This document shows, piece by piece, positions 46,501 to 58,999 of a stretch of 64,000 nucleotides of DNA. The position numbers were made by a program, and so were the translations under genes. Numbering within the stretch: the stretch's first letter is position 1; each line of letters begins with the position of its first letter. The notes below the pieces were generated by a model. It made no database searches. It had not been told where the DNA came from and saw nothing but the letters and a program-made list of their open reading frames with translations. This DNA is from Coptis chinensis (lineage: Eukaryota > Streptophyta > Magnoliopsida > Ranunculales > Ranunculaceae): NCBI GenBank assembly GCA_015680905.1, contig CM027378.1:74305501-74369500 (forward strand), in the 5' to 3' direction.

Positions 46501-47400
46501 TAATGTGGAGGTTAGTTCAGACTCAATATAAATATGCTTTGCAGGATGGTAAATATACTAACCTTTTTGTAGGGGTGGATTACCATATAACGATTTTTGG
46601 ACAAGGTAAATCTATTTTATTTGTTGAATAATTTTGATAAAAGGACGCCTCACAATGTATAAAGGAACTAACAGTCATGATGTAAATTATACAATGTTTT
46701 TAGTACATTTTAGACGCGCTAGAGAAACTAATGCCTTCTTAGGGAAGGAACTAAATTGTCTCGAGGCGTAAGGGTTATTTAACTGTTCTGGCATTCGTCG
46801 AGACGGTTAAATAACTGGATTAAACAATGAGATATGTATATTGTTATGATTTTCAGGTTATGACAAGATTTAAGTTTATGAAATGTTGAAAATACAGAGA
46901 AGACTCTGCCGAAATTTTTGTAAGATTATTCTGTCTTTGTTTAGTTTGAGTTTTGCTTAGTTGGTCTGATCACGTCCCGAGTTTCATAATGACTGTAGAT
47001 GCCATGTGTCTTTGGTAATCAGTCATTATAAAATTTATGGCGTGACATAGTTGATGGCCGATCACATGCACCTTGGTATTGCCTTAATATTTAATATGGT
47101 AAAATATATAAGTAGGAAGCTACCAGTTACATGATTCATCATGGGTTAGGGGGTAACAAAGCAGTAGCTGGACTTGATAACAATGTTTTTGAGTGTGGTT
47201 GATGATGCTATTTTGAACTTTGCCCCTTCACTTAATGTATAGTGGAAAAAACTTTTTGGTCATAAACCCTTCAAACCCTTTCAAAAAATATTAGAAAAAC
47301 ATAAACCCTTCAAACAAAGTATACATATATTATAAGCAATGAATCATTAGCTATAAATATACATATATTATTTATTCAAATAGATTTTAGACTTTTGAGT
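43501..47400. other. Non-coding interior presumed to belong to the Helitron; no gene recognised
   Basis: AT-rich DNA with no frame above about 70 codons. Around 46120-46430 a stretch rich in AATCCGACCCGAA and GGATATCCGAA words recurs in both orientations and looks like a degraded inverted-repeat element. Otherwise I see no gene or conserved motif. Confidence 0.35.
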
Positions 47401-47423
47401 CATTAGTTATCTATGTAGCAAGT

Positions 47424-47451
47424 CCGGCCATAGGCCGGGCCAAATGGCTAG
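47424..47451 (+). mobile_element. Helitron 3' terminus (hairpin plus CTAG)
   Basis: CCGGCC (47424-47429), loop ATA, GGCCGG (47433-47438) form a perfect 6-bp hairpin. The element then ends GCCAAATGGCTAG at 47451, followed by a host T. A short GC hairpin about 10-13 nt before a CTRR end, with insertion before T, is the standard Helitron 3' signature. A Helitron on plus would extend left to include the captured fragments at 40.8-43.5 kb. I could not locate its 5' TC end. Confidence 0.7.
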
Positions 47452-49285
47452 TAAGGTATTACAATACGGAACCTGATCCCTACTTAACTAAAAATAAGAA
47501 ATCGACCTCTAACTTCAAAAGAATTAACTTGATCAAGAACCGGCCCAAAAACTTAAAGTTGAAACTGGGCTATAAAGTTAAAATTTAATCCAGCTCAAAA
47601 ACTTAATATTGACTCAGACTATACAAACTAAAGCAGTCCAAAGAAAGGCCCATACATTTGTCCCATCAAACTAAGTAAAGGGATCCAAATTAAAAAAAAA
47701 AAAAAGAATCTGCCATACCAAGTAATAACCCATATAAAATTAAAACTAACCAATACAAAGGCCTAAGCCCAAAATTCTAAAACCAACCTATTTATTCAAC
47801 CTGACCCACTTAGAAACATAAAGACCAGCCCACATAAAAACATAAAATCGGCCCAAAGAAACTAACAGACTTTTACTCCGGCCCAAGCCCAAGAGTCTAA
47901 ACAGATCTAGTGAATCTAAAATAATAATGGGAGCACCGGATCGTGCTCTCGGTTGTCTCCCTCACCAGCAAATTTGTTTCCACCACTAGCCACCACGAGT
48001 TCCACCCACCAACACTCCAAAACTAACCGAAATCACTCAGGGGAAAAACCCAACCACTTTAATTAATGCAAAAACTCTAATTCATAAATTTCGAAATCAC
48101 TCTCCAACTATAGATCTCGACCTCCATTAACAACCCATTCAAGCTTCAACAACCCCACTCAATAGTACCCACTCAACACAATACACCACCACCTATCTGA
48201 TTCAACCAAATCAACAGCCCCAACCACCATATCCAACAACCAACCTATCTAATTAAAACACCCATCACCTTACATACACCAACAACCATCAACAGTTCAA
48301 ATAATAACCAACAATCAAATAGTTCAACATCACCATAACCTGATTTACCCACAATCAACAATTCTAATAGTAACAACTTTATATCAACATTATATAAATA
48401 ATTAAAATCGATTAATATTCAAATTTTTTTATCAATAGAGCTGGGTTTCAACATTATGCAAAATAGTTCGAGAATAAACATAACAAAACGGAAAAACTTA
48501 TTTTTTCGACATAAGTTTTAAATAGGCTATAAGCCACATGAAAATCCAATAGTTTAGTGAATGATATAAAAAATATCTACTCACTCGTGATACGCTCCTG
48601 TTATCAATAGATCTCCAGCAAGAAGTTTCCCTTTTCCTCTATGCGTAAAACTTTTTTTTTCCTCTCTATGTTAAAACTCTCCGTGTAAACTCCTCTATGT
48701 GTTCCCTTTTTAAAAAAAAAACAAAAAACTCCAAAAACAAGGATGAAGGTTTATCTCTTTACCTTTCCTATCTCCACTAATCTGTATCCTTTTTTATTTT
48801 ATCTATCTTTATTATTATTATTATTATTTAAACCCTAATAAATAGGGAAAAATATGAAGAAAATAAATGGGGTGTTATAATACTTAGAGCATCTCTAGGT
48901 GGTAGTATCACCTCCCAAATTCTTCAAATTTACTTTCAAAACTCGGAATTTTGCGAAAATCGAACTCTAGGTGGAAGCAAATTTGGTCGCATCGCCTGTC
49001 TAGCCGCATCCTTGGAAACAAATTTGGGATTTCGGATGCGAATGCGGAGCGACAGTGGTAATGTCGCGCGCCATTGCAAATGTCGTCCCAATTTTTTTTT
49101 TTTTTGACTTTGACCAACACATCGCGCCAGTGGTACTATCGCGCGCTCCAACGGGAAAAAAAATGGGCAAAAAATAGTCAGAATTTTACATCCATATATC
49201 TACACTCTTTCCTTTTTCATTTGACATACACTCAACTCAAACATTCTTATCAAACAACTCAACCATTTCACACACAACACTTTCA
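47452..49285. other. Intergenic sequence upstream of the Myb/NAM-type gene; no gene
   Basis: First part A/C-rich, with repeated GGCCCA-type words (47500-47900). An ATT microsatellite lies near 48810-48828. A GAGCATCTCTAGGTGG phrase at 48897 begins a GC-richer stretch with TGTCGCGCGCCATTGC, reminiscent of PIF/Harbinger-type termini. No matching right end was found, so no element is called. Confidence 0.35.
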
Positions 49286-50380
49286 ATGTCACAACCAAAA
49301 TAAGACAGAGGTCAAAGTTGGACAAATGAAGAAAATATTGCTCTTATTAGAGCGTGGATTGAGATTTGAGAAGATCCTATAGTAGAAAATGATCAATCGG
49401 AACAAGTTTATTGGGAACGAATTATGGCTAGGATGAATGAAATTCAAGGTTTTAACCACAACCGTAAGTGGAAGGGAGTCTCACAACGTTGGGCGATTCT
49501 TTTACCGCTCTTCAACAAATATCATGTTATACTAAGAAAGCTTGAAGAATAACCTCCAAGCGGGTGGGGACGTGAAGACATTGTAAGATTCGTTTATATA
49601 CTACTTAATATTGATTTTGTTTTTGTTTTTTTTTTTAATAAACGTAGCTTACAGATGTGGTAACAACTTATGCGGCTACTACTGGGAAACCATGGATAAG
49701 GCAAGATTGTTATAATTTAGTCAAACATATGCCAAAGTGGCAAAGAACTCAGTTACGCAACGAAATGTTTGCTCCAAGACCAAAGAAAAAAGCAAGATTC
49801 GGAGATCTTGAAGGCTTTGATTCTTCACCCTCAACCCCTTCAATGCCTCACTCTAACCCTTCACCTTCACGGGCGGCTTCACTGTACTCGGAATACGATC
49901 CTAGTAGTACCAAAGGTTTTTTGGAGAGGTCCATTGGCAGGAAGCAGAGCAAAGAAATTGATAAGAACAAGAAAATTTCTTCTACTGTCGAAGGTAATAT
50001 TGTATCCACTGCTAAAAATATGGATGAATTTCTTCAGGCTTTTAAAGAAAGCCGAATACATAGAGAAGAGATTATTGATGGACAATTTCAAACTATGGTG
50101 AAATTGAAGCAAGAGAAAACACAAAAAAAGTTATTTTTGAAGCAAGAAAAACTCCGTGTTAGATAGGAGGAAAATGAGACTAGGTTGTTGGTAATGTCAC
50201 TCGACAAACTTAATCCTCGTGCGCGAAGGGTTTTAGAGCTAAAACAATAAACAATTGTAGCTAAATATAAACAAATGGTTGGATCAAGTAGTACAAATGA
50301 AGCTTCCGAGGACGAAGGAGCCAATGATGAAGAAAATGATGACTGGTTTGATAACTAGAGTAACTCTAGTAGTATGTAAT
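49286..50380 (+). pseudogene. Myb/SANT-like and NAM-associated C-terminal domain gene (transposon-related type), broken
   Basis: From ATG 49286 the frame reads SWTNEENIALIRAWIEI, YWERIMARM and KWKGVSQRWAIL, spaced Trp residues of a Myb/SANT-like DNA-binding domain. In-frame TAA (49301-49303), TGA (49367-49369) and TAA (near 49550) interrupt it. A GT donor (ATT|GTAAG, about 49582) and an AG acceptor near 49650 precede exon 2. Exon 2 encodes an MPKWQRTQ block, a Ser/Pro-rich stretch, then ERSIGRKQSKE and a charged helical tail typical of the NAM-associated C-terminal domain, with a TAG at 50164 and further stops before an acidic end. Such proteins are abundant in plants and resemble PIF/Harbinger ORF1 products. 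The several stops make it a pseudogene. Confidence 0.7.
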
Positions 50381-50616
50381 AAGGATGATATGTAATAGTT
50401 GTCTTTTATTTATTTATTTTTATTTTATGTTTTTGCAATCATGTATTAGTTGTCGTTCTATTAATAAAAATTACAATTCATTTGCTAAATCAAATTGATC
50501 AAAGGAAGTAAATTATAACTTATCAAAATGATCAAATGAACAATTCTAAATCGCACAACTTAATAATAATCGTCATACAACAAACTTAATATTATAAATC
50601 ATCAAGTCATCACTTC

Positions 50617-50760
50617 CTACATACGCCTCCTCTGCTGTGAACTCCTCCTAGACTGTCTTTGTGTTGAACTCTCCATCTGTCCATGTGATGAACTCATCCT
50701 TGTGCGATCAATCGGAGCCTGTAACTCATCAACCTGGCGTTGCAAATCGTGATAATCCAT
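50617..50760 (-). pseudogene. C-terminal fragment of an unrecognised coiled-coil protein
   Basis: On minus, 47 codons (MDYHDLQRQVDELQ... ending SSQQRRRM) are followed by TAG. The sequence has a short heptad-like helix and a Ser/Gln/Arg-rich tail, characteristic of a protein end. Upstream coding is interrupted by a CT microsatellite at 50787-50800. It is convergent with the Myb/NAM-type gene and could be part of the same transposon. No family is assigned. Confidence 0.35.
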
Positions 50761-50981
50761 ATGAGCCTGGGAAAAAAGTCTCTCTCTCTCTCTCTCTCAA
50801 CACTGTAGGAAAATACCGAGGAGCGTATACCATCATTTACACAAATGCTTGTCTCATATCCCATGCATAGCTCATCCTGAAATAATTATTCATTAATAAT
50901 TTATGACATTTTCATAATAAACAAAAATAATAAACCAAAACCAATAAAAATAATTACCAGAGGTAGATGTCCAAAGTAAGA

Positions 50982-51741
50982 TGATAAACACCCAAAAATG
51001 TAGTTTAAACCCTTTAATAGTATTACATTTAGGCCAATTATATTTATAATAAATAAGAGTTTGTAATATTTACGTGTTTTTGTACATTTCAGGTCTTGAA
51101 GCTGTTTATGTACTTAAAGACGCCATTTTGCATGGAAAATGAGTCAAGATGATTGCTGAGGAAGTTCTATGTTTAAAGTCTAAAAATCATGAAGAAAAGC
51201 CTTTTTCAAGCCCAGTCAAAGCTGGGAAGTCAAAGTTAAATTGGGTAGAAAAAGAATAAAAAAATTAATAGAAGTTCAAATAGGCGTATCTTTGGACTCG
51301 GGCCTCAGAATTGGGACTATTTTATGTCAAAACGACCGGCTCGGAATAAGATTTCCAATGGACTCAGTCTTGCCCCAATTAGAGCTATAGAAGTGGACGA
51401 AAATAGTACTAAAGTAATTTCCAACAGAATTGGCTCTTTAGACTTAACCTAATATATAGACTTTAGGTTCACTTTAGAGGCCCAAAGTCTCCATTTTTAG
51501 CCCATGCACGAAAATATAGCCCTAGCCCTCTCCTATATAAAGATGATTAATGTTAAACTTATTATCTCCTTCCCCTCCTTAGTTAATAATTAGCTTAGTA
51601 TAGTTGTAGTTTAGCTTAGGGTTAGAATTAGGTTAGCATTGTAGCCTCCATTAAAACCTTACCAAATAAAGCTTTAGTTCTTTATATTCAATTATTCTCT
51701 TTACTTTAATGTCATTATTTTACTATTTTAATATAGATAAT
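50982..51741 (+). mobile_element. Athila-type LTR, left part, interrupted by a second element
   Basis: Starts TGATAAACACCC, resembling the LTR starts at 2241 (minus) and 51742. A TATATAAA box lies at 51534-51541 in the same context as at 3611. It stops abruptly at 51741 where another LTR begins. Its remainder is expected beyond the window, to the right of the inserted element. Confidence 0.75.
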
Positions 51742-53478
51742 TGATAAGCACCCAAAACTGTAATATTAAACCCCGAGAGACATAGCATTTTGGTCGATTA
51801 TGTGTTTAATAATTATGTAATAATTATATTTTCGTACTTTTGCAGGTTTCCGCAATTAAAATAAATATAGGGATAAAACATGCATTGAAGTACGGGAATA
51901 CGGAAATATTTGAAGTTTTCCACTCAATCCCCGTGAAGCCCAACAAAGCCTGACTAGAGCCGAAGTTTCCAAAAGAACAAAACTAGTGCAGAACGGGTCC
52001 ACATATAAAGAAGCAGAAAACTTCCGAAGCTCAAATCGGATAAATCTAGATGCCGCGGCGTTGGCTAGTGAAACCGCCATAGCGACCGGAATTGGTGAAC
52101 TAACTCCGCAAGCGACGAGAAAGTCGTAAAAATGCCAAAATCGGCTAGCATCACTGCTGGACACTAAGTGGACCCACTCTGCTTGGTCGAGGAAGGCATG
52201 ACGAGTCGGCATAGGCAGGTGGCAAAGGATGGTTTCAATTTGGTACCACGGCAAAAGAGAAGACGCACCAATTCAAACCCGGTGGTTTGAATTGAAATGA
52301 GCTACAAGGCGAAACTTTAATACGGAAAAGGACAAAACAAATGGGTAAAAACAAAACTTTGATTCTCAAAGTTTTGAACAACTCAATTAGCAAACAAACA
52401 ACATCAAATTAAACCGTCTTGGGTCTCCAAAGCTATATATATATGAGGGGTCGCCTTCATTATTACCCTTCAAACATTTTCATGCTTTTAGCTTCCGCCT
52501 AGTTAGTTTATTTCTTCAAGATTACTTACATTTCATTCATTTCTATTCCAAAGCAGCCTTAAATCGTGTAGAAGTTATTTTACCCTTAATAACTTGATCA
52601 TTTCTTTTCTAGTTTAATTCTGTGTCTGCATTTATTTACTTAATGTATACAACAAGTTTTATTATTCCTTCTATGACCATGAAGCTATCCCCACCGGGAG
52701 GGTTATCTCGCTTCGTGTAAAATCTGGATTGACTCTTTAATATTCTAGAGTCACTACTTAGGAATTAGGCTTAGATTTGACATCCGGTCCCAAAATGATC
52801 GAGAATGTACAAAGTTGATGGCGATGCTCGAGCAGTCTGTAGCGACCAAAATGTCTCGCGACGCGACTCTGCAGTGTCAAACGACTCTCCAATCCAATCC
52901 GGTGATGTGAAATCGAGCCAGGAGCTGAAATAATATACCAGAGATGAGATATTATTGAAACTCCTTATGCTAGTGAAATGCGACCTAGAGATGTGGGCAT
53001 GCACTAGGGATCAATACTCGACGTCGTCTCCGAAAACGAGACGAATTAGAGATGTAGTGATGTGGTAATATAAACGGTTGAAAAATGATTCTCGCATGAA
53101 TATGACTAACTCTCTCCCTGTTTCTCTATTTTTATTTACCTACATATAATCGCCGTAGTAATTTACATTATTTGTATTACCGTTAATTTCATTAAAACCA
53201 ACTAAAAAGAAACCTAAAAATCCTATTCACCAAAAGTTGTAATTCCAGTTGTGAACCTATCCGAGCCCTAAGGTTTGGACGATCCCTTACTCGACCTATC
53301 CTACCAAACCCACGTGAGTAAGGTAACTTGACTAAAACGTACGACTATACAGACGTTAGAGTTTGGACTTTGGACTTTAGACTTGGGTTTTTGGACTTCG
53401 GACTTTGGACTGTGAACCTCGGACTTAAGAAAATAAGTAACTGAAATCAATAAACGTGTATAAAGAGTGTGTTTATCA
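51742..53478 (+). mobile_element. 5' LTR of an Athila-type element, 1737 bp
   Basis: Begins TGATAAGCACCC and ends GTTTATCA, with perfect TGATAA/TTATCA ends, followed by a primer site. A TATATATA box lies near 52434-52443. It is preceded by ATAAT (51737-51741), the candidate target duplication, whose partner should lie beyond the window. It carries the promoter for the gag-pol region downstream. Confidence 0.88.
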
Positions 53479-54712
53479 AATGGCGCCGCTGCCCGCCGAA
53501 GGACTCTGGACTTAACGTAATAACTGGAATACATCCATAAAAACCCCCTCCCCTACCTCCTCATCTTTTTAAATTTTCATTTCTGTACAATACTAACAAG
53601 TTACGTAACTCTTTACCGTAACTCTTTACCTTAACTTTTTCTACTAACAAATATCTGTGAACCAAGTTTTGTTTATTTTCATTAGCATGATCTAAGTACT
53701 ACTGAGTAGAATTTGAAAATCTTGAGCAGGACAAAAGAGTCTCGGATGAGACTGAATTAGTAGCACACGAGACTAACCTGGAGTATCAACACTCCGATTT
53801 TCAGGTACAGGCCACTTTCCTTTTCAGTACTCTTTTGGGCTCTCTGGTCCTGTTTTTCTAGTAAGCATAAGCTCGGGAGTTAGTCGATCGCTATACGAGG
53901 AATCGCGGGATGCCAGGTTTCAAACTCTTAAACTCCTCAAACTTTGTCGAGGATATTATTTGCTATAACCTGTTTTACCTCGTATATTTGTATGTTGGCA
54001 TGAGGACTCTTTGCATGTAAAGGTGGTTCGTCATTACATATTCACGTTAACACAATATAATTCAAATATATTTTGATATATGCGTAGCGTCAAACCATCT
54101 GCTTAAAATATTTTTGTATGTGTATGTTACATCAATTCACGTACACGGTATTCAATTGCATAAGTTCGTTCTCGACATTCCCCTAGCTCACGTATAACTT
54201 ATATATAGTTGCACGTATAGGTAATATAGATTTGCATGGGTAGACTTTCTGCGTAAACTAGTATATGTTAGTTAGTTTCTATTTTGGCATCTATCGTTTT
54301 AATTGCATATTTCGTAATCACGTCTCCATAATACATTAATTACGTAAACAAAAAAATAAAAAATAATAAAAAATAATAAAAAATAAAAAATCATAGTAAT
54401 TAAAATTTTCATCTAAATCATCTTGATAACACCCCGCATAATACACCATCATAAATCATCATCCTATTCCATCAGTGCCTAGGAAACTTGAAAAAAATTG
54501 AGGTTGCTTAATTAAGGAACGTGCTAGCACGAACAACCTCCCTCAATTCTCTCAGGTGACCTGGCTGCTGGAATATTCACACGTTATCCTAGTTTCCCTG
54601 CTCGAGTTAGCAACAGCTCAGGAAGATGTGCTTCAACTCCCTCCTTCCTAAATTCTAAAACCTCCAGTCATTATTCGTTCCTTATGAGCCTTAAATTAAA
54701 ATTTATATTTGT
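53479..54712 (+). mobile_element. Primer site and untranslated leader of the Athila-type element
   Basis: TGGCGCCGCTGCC starts at 53481, two bases after the LTR, matching a tRNA-Asp-type primer at 12 of 13 positions. About 1.2 kb of leader without a frame precedes gag. An AAAAATAAT-rich patch lies near 54345-54390. Confidence 0.75.
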
Positions 54713-56528
54713 ATGAGACTCCGGTCTGGTAAACATAAGGAATTAGAACTTACATATCATCGTCGAAAATACAAGAAACAATTGTTTATGTTATCTCCTA
54801 GACATAGGCCCTCCTCCGTAAATCAACCTCGTCAAACATCTCCGTTGCCATTATCTCCTTTAACTATGGCTGAGGAAAATCTCACAGTCGAGAAACCCCT
54901 TTCGGATTTCTATACTGCCTTACAGGAAGGACCTGCTTCCTGCATTAAACTCGATGCGATTGTAGGTGATTTTCGTATTCCGCCAAACATTTTCGGTTTG
55001 TTACCTGTTTACCATGGTTTAGACCATGAAAAACCGTACAATCATCTTCGTCGGATGCAACAAGTAGTCACCACTTTCCTCCATCCGACCGTTACCAACG
55101 AACAAGTCTTTCTTAGGTTGTTTCCCTTCACCTTAGCTGATAAAGCTTCAGTTTGGCTCGCCGGACAAGCGCCGCAATCCATTGACACATAGGCCAAACT
55201 TGTTCAAGCATTCATGATAAAGTTCTATACTCAGAAGAAAACTACAGAAATGCTTCAAAAGATTCAATTCTTGTGCCAGCACCCCCAGGAATCCTTTTCG
55301 GAAGCGTGGAGCAGATTTACTGATCTACTTCTCGAATGTCCCCATCATCAACTCGACACCGCTGTATTAGTCCGTTCATTCTTTAATGGTCTCTCGACCA
55401 TCAAAAGGAAACATTAGATATCATGAACGACGGTTGTTTCATGGACAAGGGCGCTACTGAAGCATGCACTTTTCTTGAGAAACAGGCTTCACGAAGCACC
55501 CATTGGGGAAACACTGATTCTTCTAGATCTTCTAAAGACACTCCTACCAAAGTTACGTCTATGTTCAAGGTCAAACCCGATCCGAATTAAAACTCTAATC
55601 GAGTCCCTAAACAAAAGGTCGATGCTCTTTTCGGTACAAGTAAATGAACAAAACCCAAACAGTCATGGCTGCCAACACTTCCCCATGCCCTCTTTGCTTA
55701 AGTCCCCGAAAGCACGCCGATTCTTATTGTCCTTTGGTATATGAGTGTCCTCCCCAACCTTCTGAAGAGGCTTATGCTTTCAACATCCCTAATGCACCTT
55801 GGCGACAACATCCGAATTTAGCTTGGGCACCCCCTGTCCAACAACAAGCTCCTCCAGGTGGCAACAACGTTCCTGTACGACCACCCGCGAACTACAATTC
55901 CTATCGTCAAGGAAATCCTCCACAATTCCAGCAAGGGCAAAGTAATTTTCCCAACAACGCAAATATAGGGTACCAAAACAACCACAACCTTGTTCCCGCT
56001 AACCAAGGATATGGTTACCAAAATCAACCCGTGAATAATAACCGTGAACTAGTTCCTGCTACTCCTTTGGTACAATCCACAGCCGATAAAATGGCTGAAA
56101 CTTTCCTGACATACATGAATCAACAGAATCAAATCCTAGCTTCTATCCAACAGTCTCTTCAGCTGTTAGCTCAGGATAAAAGTCAAAAGGGCGTGTTCCC
56201 TGGGCAAGCAGTTCCAAACCCTAAGCCTACAAACACTGCCTTTGAACTTAACAATGCACCAGGATCTAGTAATCCAAGCCAGGGTGAGGTAAATGCCATT
56301 ACCACTCTTCGTTCTGGCCGAACCATCGACAATAATATAAGTATGCCAAACGAGGAATCGACGGAAGCCACGACTGACGTCCTTCCAACTCTTACCTCGC
56401 AACCTATAACGGATTTAAGTTGTACTTTCAAAATCTACACCCACGCCCCTAGGAAAAGATACCACGATCCTTATAAGCGATTCGCCCAAAAGCTCCGTTC
56501 CTGCCCGTTTGGTAAAGAACAAACATGA
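54713..56528 (+). pseudogene. gag of the Athila-type element, interrupted
   Basis: The frame opens MRLRSGKHKE, a usual Athila gag start, and contains the capsid region (FLRLFPFTLADKASVWLAGQ, then AFMIKFYTQKKTTEML, then ESFSEAWSRF). A TAG near 55190 replaces what is normally Trp, and a further stop lies at 55417. The last part (55644-56528) resumes in another phase with a CPLCLSPRKHADSYC zinc-knuckle-like motif and a long Asn/Gln/Pro-rich linker. The gene should encode the structural polyprotein; in this copy it is broken at several points. Confidence 0.85.
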
Positions 56529-57178
56529 CCGAACATTTTGATGAGATCCGTGAAACCTTCAAAAATTTGACCATAAACTTACCTTTCCTAGGCGTGCTAA
56601 AGCATTTGCCCAAGCATGCCAAGTTTTTGAAGGACATGTGCACCACCGAAGCGGCGCATCGAATGTACCTCAACAAGCATTCCTCATCGAAAGCGGTTTC
56701 CCTCGATTACCACTACCAATGGTGTGGTAAAATTACAAGGACCGTGTCGATTAACTGTACCATGCACGTTGGCGACAAGTATACCGCCATCTTGACTTTT
56801 AGACCTAGGTGCGGTGTTAACCTACTTCCCTACTACTTATTTAAGCAGTTAGGTCTTCATGAATTAAAACCTACCAATATGACTCTGCAACTCGCGGATC
56901 GCTACATCAAGTACCCAAAAGGCATAGTAGAGAACGTTATAGTAAAGGTCCAAGATTTTTACTACCCAGTTGATTTTGTCATTCTAGATATTGAAGTAGC
57001 ATGTGACTCCATCCCTATCATCTTGGGACGTCCTTTTCTTGCAACTGCCAATGCTCTCATAAATTGTCGGGACGGTTCAATGACATTGTCTTTCGGGAAC
57101 CTTTCTGTCGAACTCAACGTGTTCAAATTAATGAAACAGTTTCCCGATCCTATAATGGAGGCGAGATTAGCTGGTTGA
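56525..57178 (+). pseudogene. Protease region of the Athila-type element with damaged active site
   Basis: An open 217-codon stretch contains the Athila-type protease flanks (LLPYYLFKQLGLHELKPT, LQLADRYIKYPKGIVE, IPIILGRPFLATANALIN, LSFGNLSVELNVF). The segment where the catalytic Asp-Leu-Gly block should be (about 56790-56815) reads out of phase because of a pair of small indels that cancel each other, so the frame stays open but the active-site residues are lost. The enzyme would process the gag-pol polyprotein. Confidence 0.82.
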
Positions 57179-57188
57179 TAGTCGAAAC

Positions 57189-58461
57189 ATGATTATTTCA
57201 CAAACTCTTTTCCCCGGACGAGATACACCAATTTTTTCTTTTGATAATCCGGAGTTTGACGATGACTCGTACATAAAGGATGTCCATGCATTATTAGAGT
57301 CAGTATCACTATTTGACCCTAATGCTGCGTTGCAAACTGATTCAGAAGAACCGGATTCGCTCTTTTCCATTGAAGAGATGATCCCTCACGAATCCTTGAT
57401 CCCCAATCCTCTAACTCCAGATTTAAAACCTCTACCCTCTGAGTTGAAGTATGTGCACTTCGATCTCGATGGTAGTCACCCTATAATAATTTCTGCTCAC
57501 TTGACTACCGACGAAGAGGCACGTTTGATTCATGTCATTCGTGAACACCGCTCCGCTATCGGATGGTCATTTGATGATATCAAGGGAATAGACCCTAGCA
57601 TATGCACGCATCGAATACATCTCGATGACGGCACAAAGACATCAAGAGAACCACAAAGCCGCCTTAATCCCGCCATGAAGGAAGTGGTGAGAGAGGAAGT
57701 TTTACGTTTACTTGATGCGGGTATCATATACCCTATCTCTGATAGTGATTGAGTTAGTCCTGTCCACGTTGTTCCCAAAAAGTCCGGCATTCAAGTTGTA
57801 CAAAATGAAAATGGTGAGTGCATCTCCACTCGCATTCCTTTGAAATGGAGAATTTGCATTGACTATCGCAAACTTAATGCGAGGAACCCGTAAAGATCAC
57901 TTCCCTCTCCCATTCATTGACCCGGATGCTAGAGCGTTTAGCGGTCATGCTTATTACTATTTTCTTGATGGCTATTCGGATACTTCCAAATTGTCATCGA
58001 TCCGCCGATCAAGAAAAGATAACTTTCACGTGTCCCTTTGGAACCTTTGCATCGCATCGAATGCCTTTTGGTCTTTGTAATGCCCCGGGCACTTCCAACG
58101 CTGCATGCTTCACATTTTTAGTGATATGGTGGAACGTTATATGGAAGTCTTCATAGACGACTTTTCCATTTACGGAAATTCCTTTAACGACTGTTTATCT
58201 AACCTTTCTAAAGTATTAACACGTTGCGAAGAGAAAAATCTGGTACTAAATTGGGAGAAGTGTCATTTCATGGTTACCAAAGGACTTGTTCTAGGTCATA
58301 TTGTTTCAAAAAATGGGATAGAGGTTGATAAAGCTAAAATTGTTAAAATTTCTTCGCTACCTTTCCCACGTACAGTTTGTGATATCCGTTCCTTTTTAGG
58401 CCATCTTTGGGTTTTCTGGGGAGATTCATTCAGGATTTTTCTAAAGTTGCTCGACCCTTAA
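57189..58461 (+). pseudogene. Reverse transcriptase of the Athila-type element, multiply frameshifted
   Basis: The upstream linker (ending in a CTHRIHLDDGTK block) leads into EEVLRLLDAGIIYPISDSD, then a TGA at 57750 where Trp is usual, then the fingers/palm region broken across several phases (57859-58156). The catalytic block VFIDDFSIYG lies at about 58147-58176 and the CHFMV...GLVLGHIVS thumb-side block follows. Cumulative stops and frameshifts exclude an active enzyme. Confidence 0.82.
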
Positions 58462-58469
58462 CCAATCTC

Positions 58470-58990
58470 CCCGCTTAAGGATGCAGATTCGACTTCAATT
58501 TCAATTGCAAACAAGCTTTTGATACTCTAAAAACTGCTCTGACTACCGCTCCTATCATTCAACCCCCTGATTGGTCTCAACCATTCGAACTGATGTGTGA
58601 CGCTAGCGACTTTGCTATTGGCACCGTACTAGGCCAACGACGTGACGACAAACCCATTGTCATTTACTACGCTAGTAAAACTCTTAACGATGCTCAACGT
58701 AATTATACCACAACTGAGAAAGAGTTCCTAGCTATTGTCTATGCTTTGGATAAGTTTAAGCCCTACCTAGTTGGAACATCGACCATCGCGATATCTTACG
58801 ACCATGCCGTAATTCGGTACTTACTTGAAAAAAGGACGAAAACAACGATTGTTCATTTGGATCCTTCTCTTACAAGAATTCACCACGGAAATCAAAGACA
58901 AGAAAGGAACCAAAAATGTCGTAGCCGACCATTTATCAAGGCTGGTTGGTGACATCGATAGTGATTCCGAAGCTATCGGTGATTCCTTCC
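58470..58990 (+). pseudogene. RNase H region of the Athila-type element
   Basis: MCDASDFAIGTVLGQR and YASKTLNDAQRNYTTTEKE blocks at about 58593-58730, with a shifted phase after about 58830. It would degrade RNA in RNA:DNA hybrids. Only one RNase H is present, unlike in the Retand-like element. Confidence 0.8.
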
Positions 58991-58999
58991 CAGACGAAT

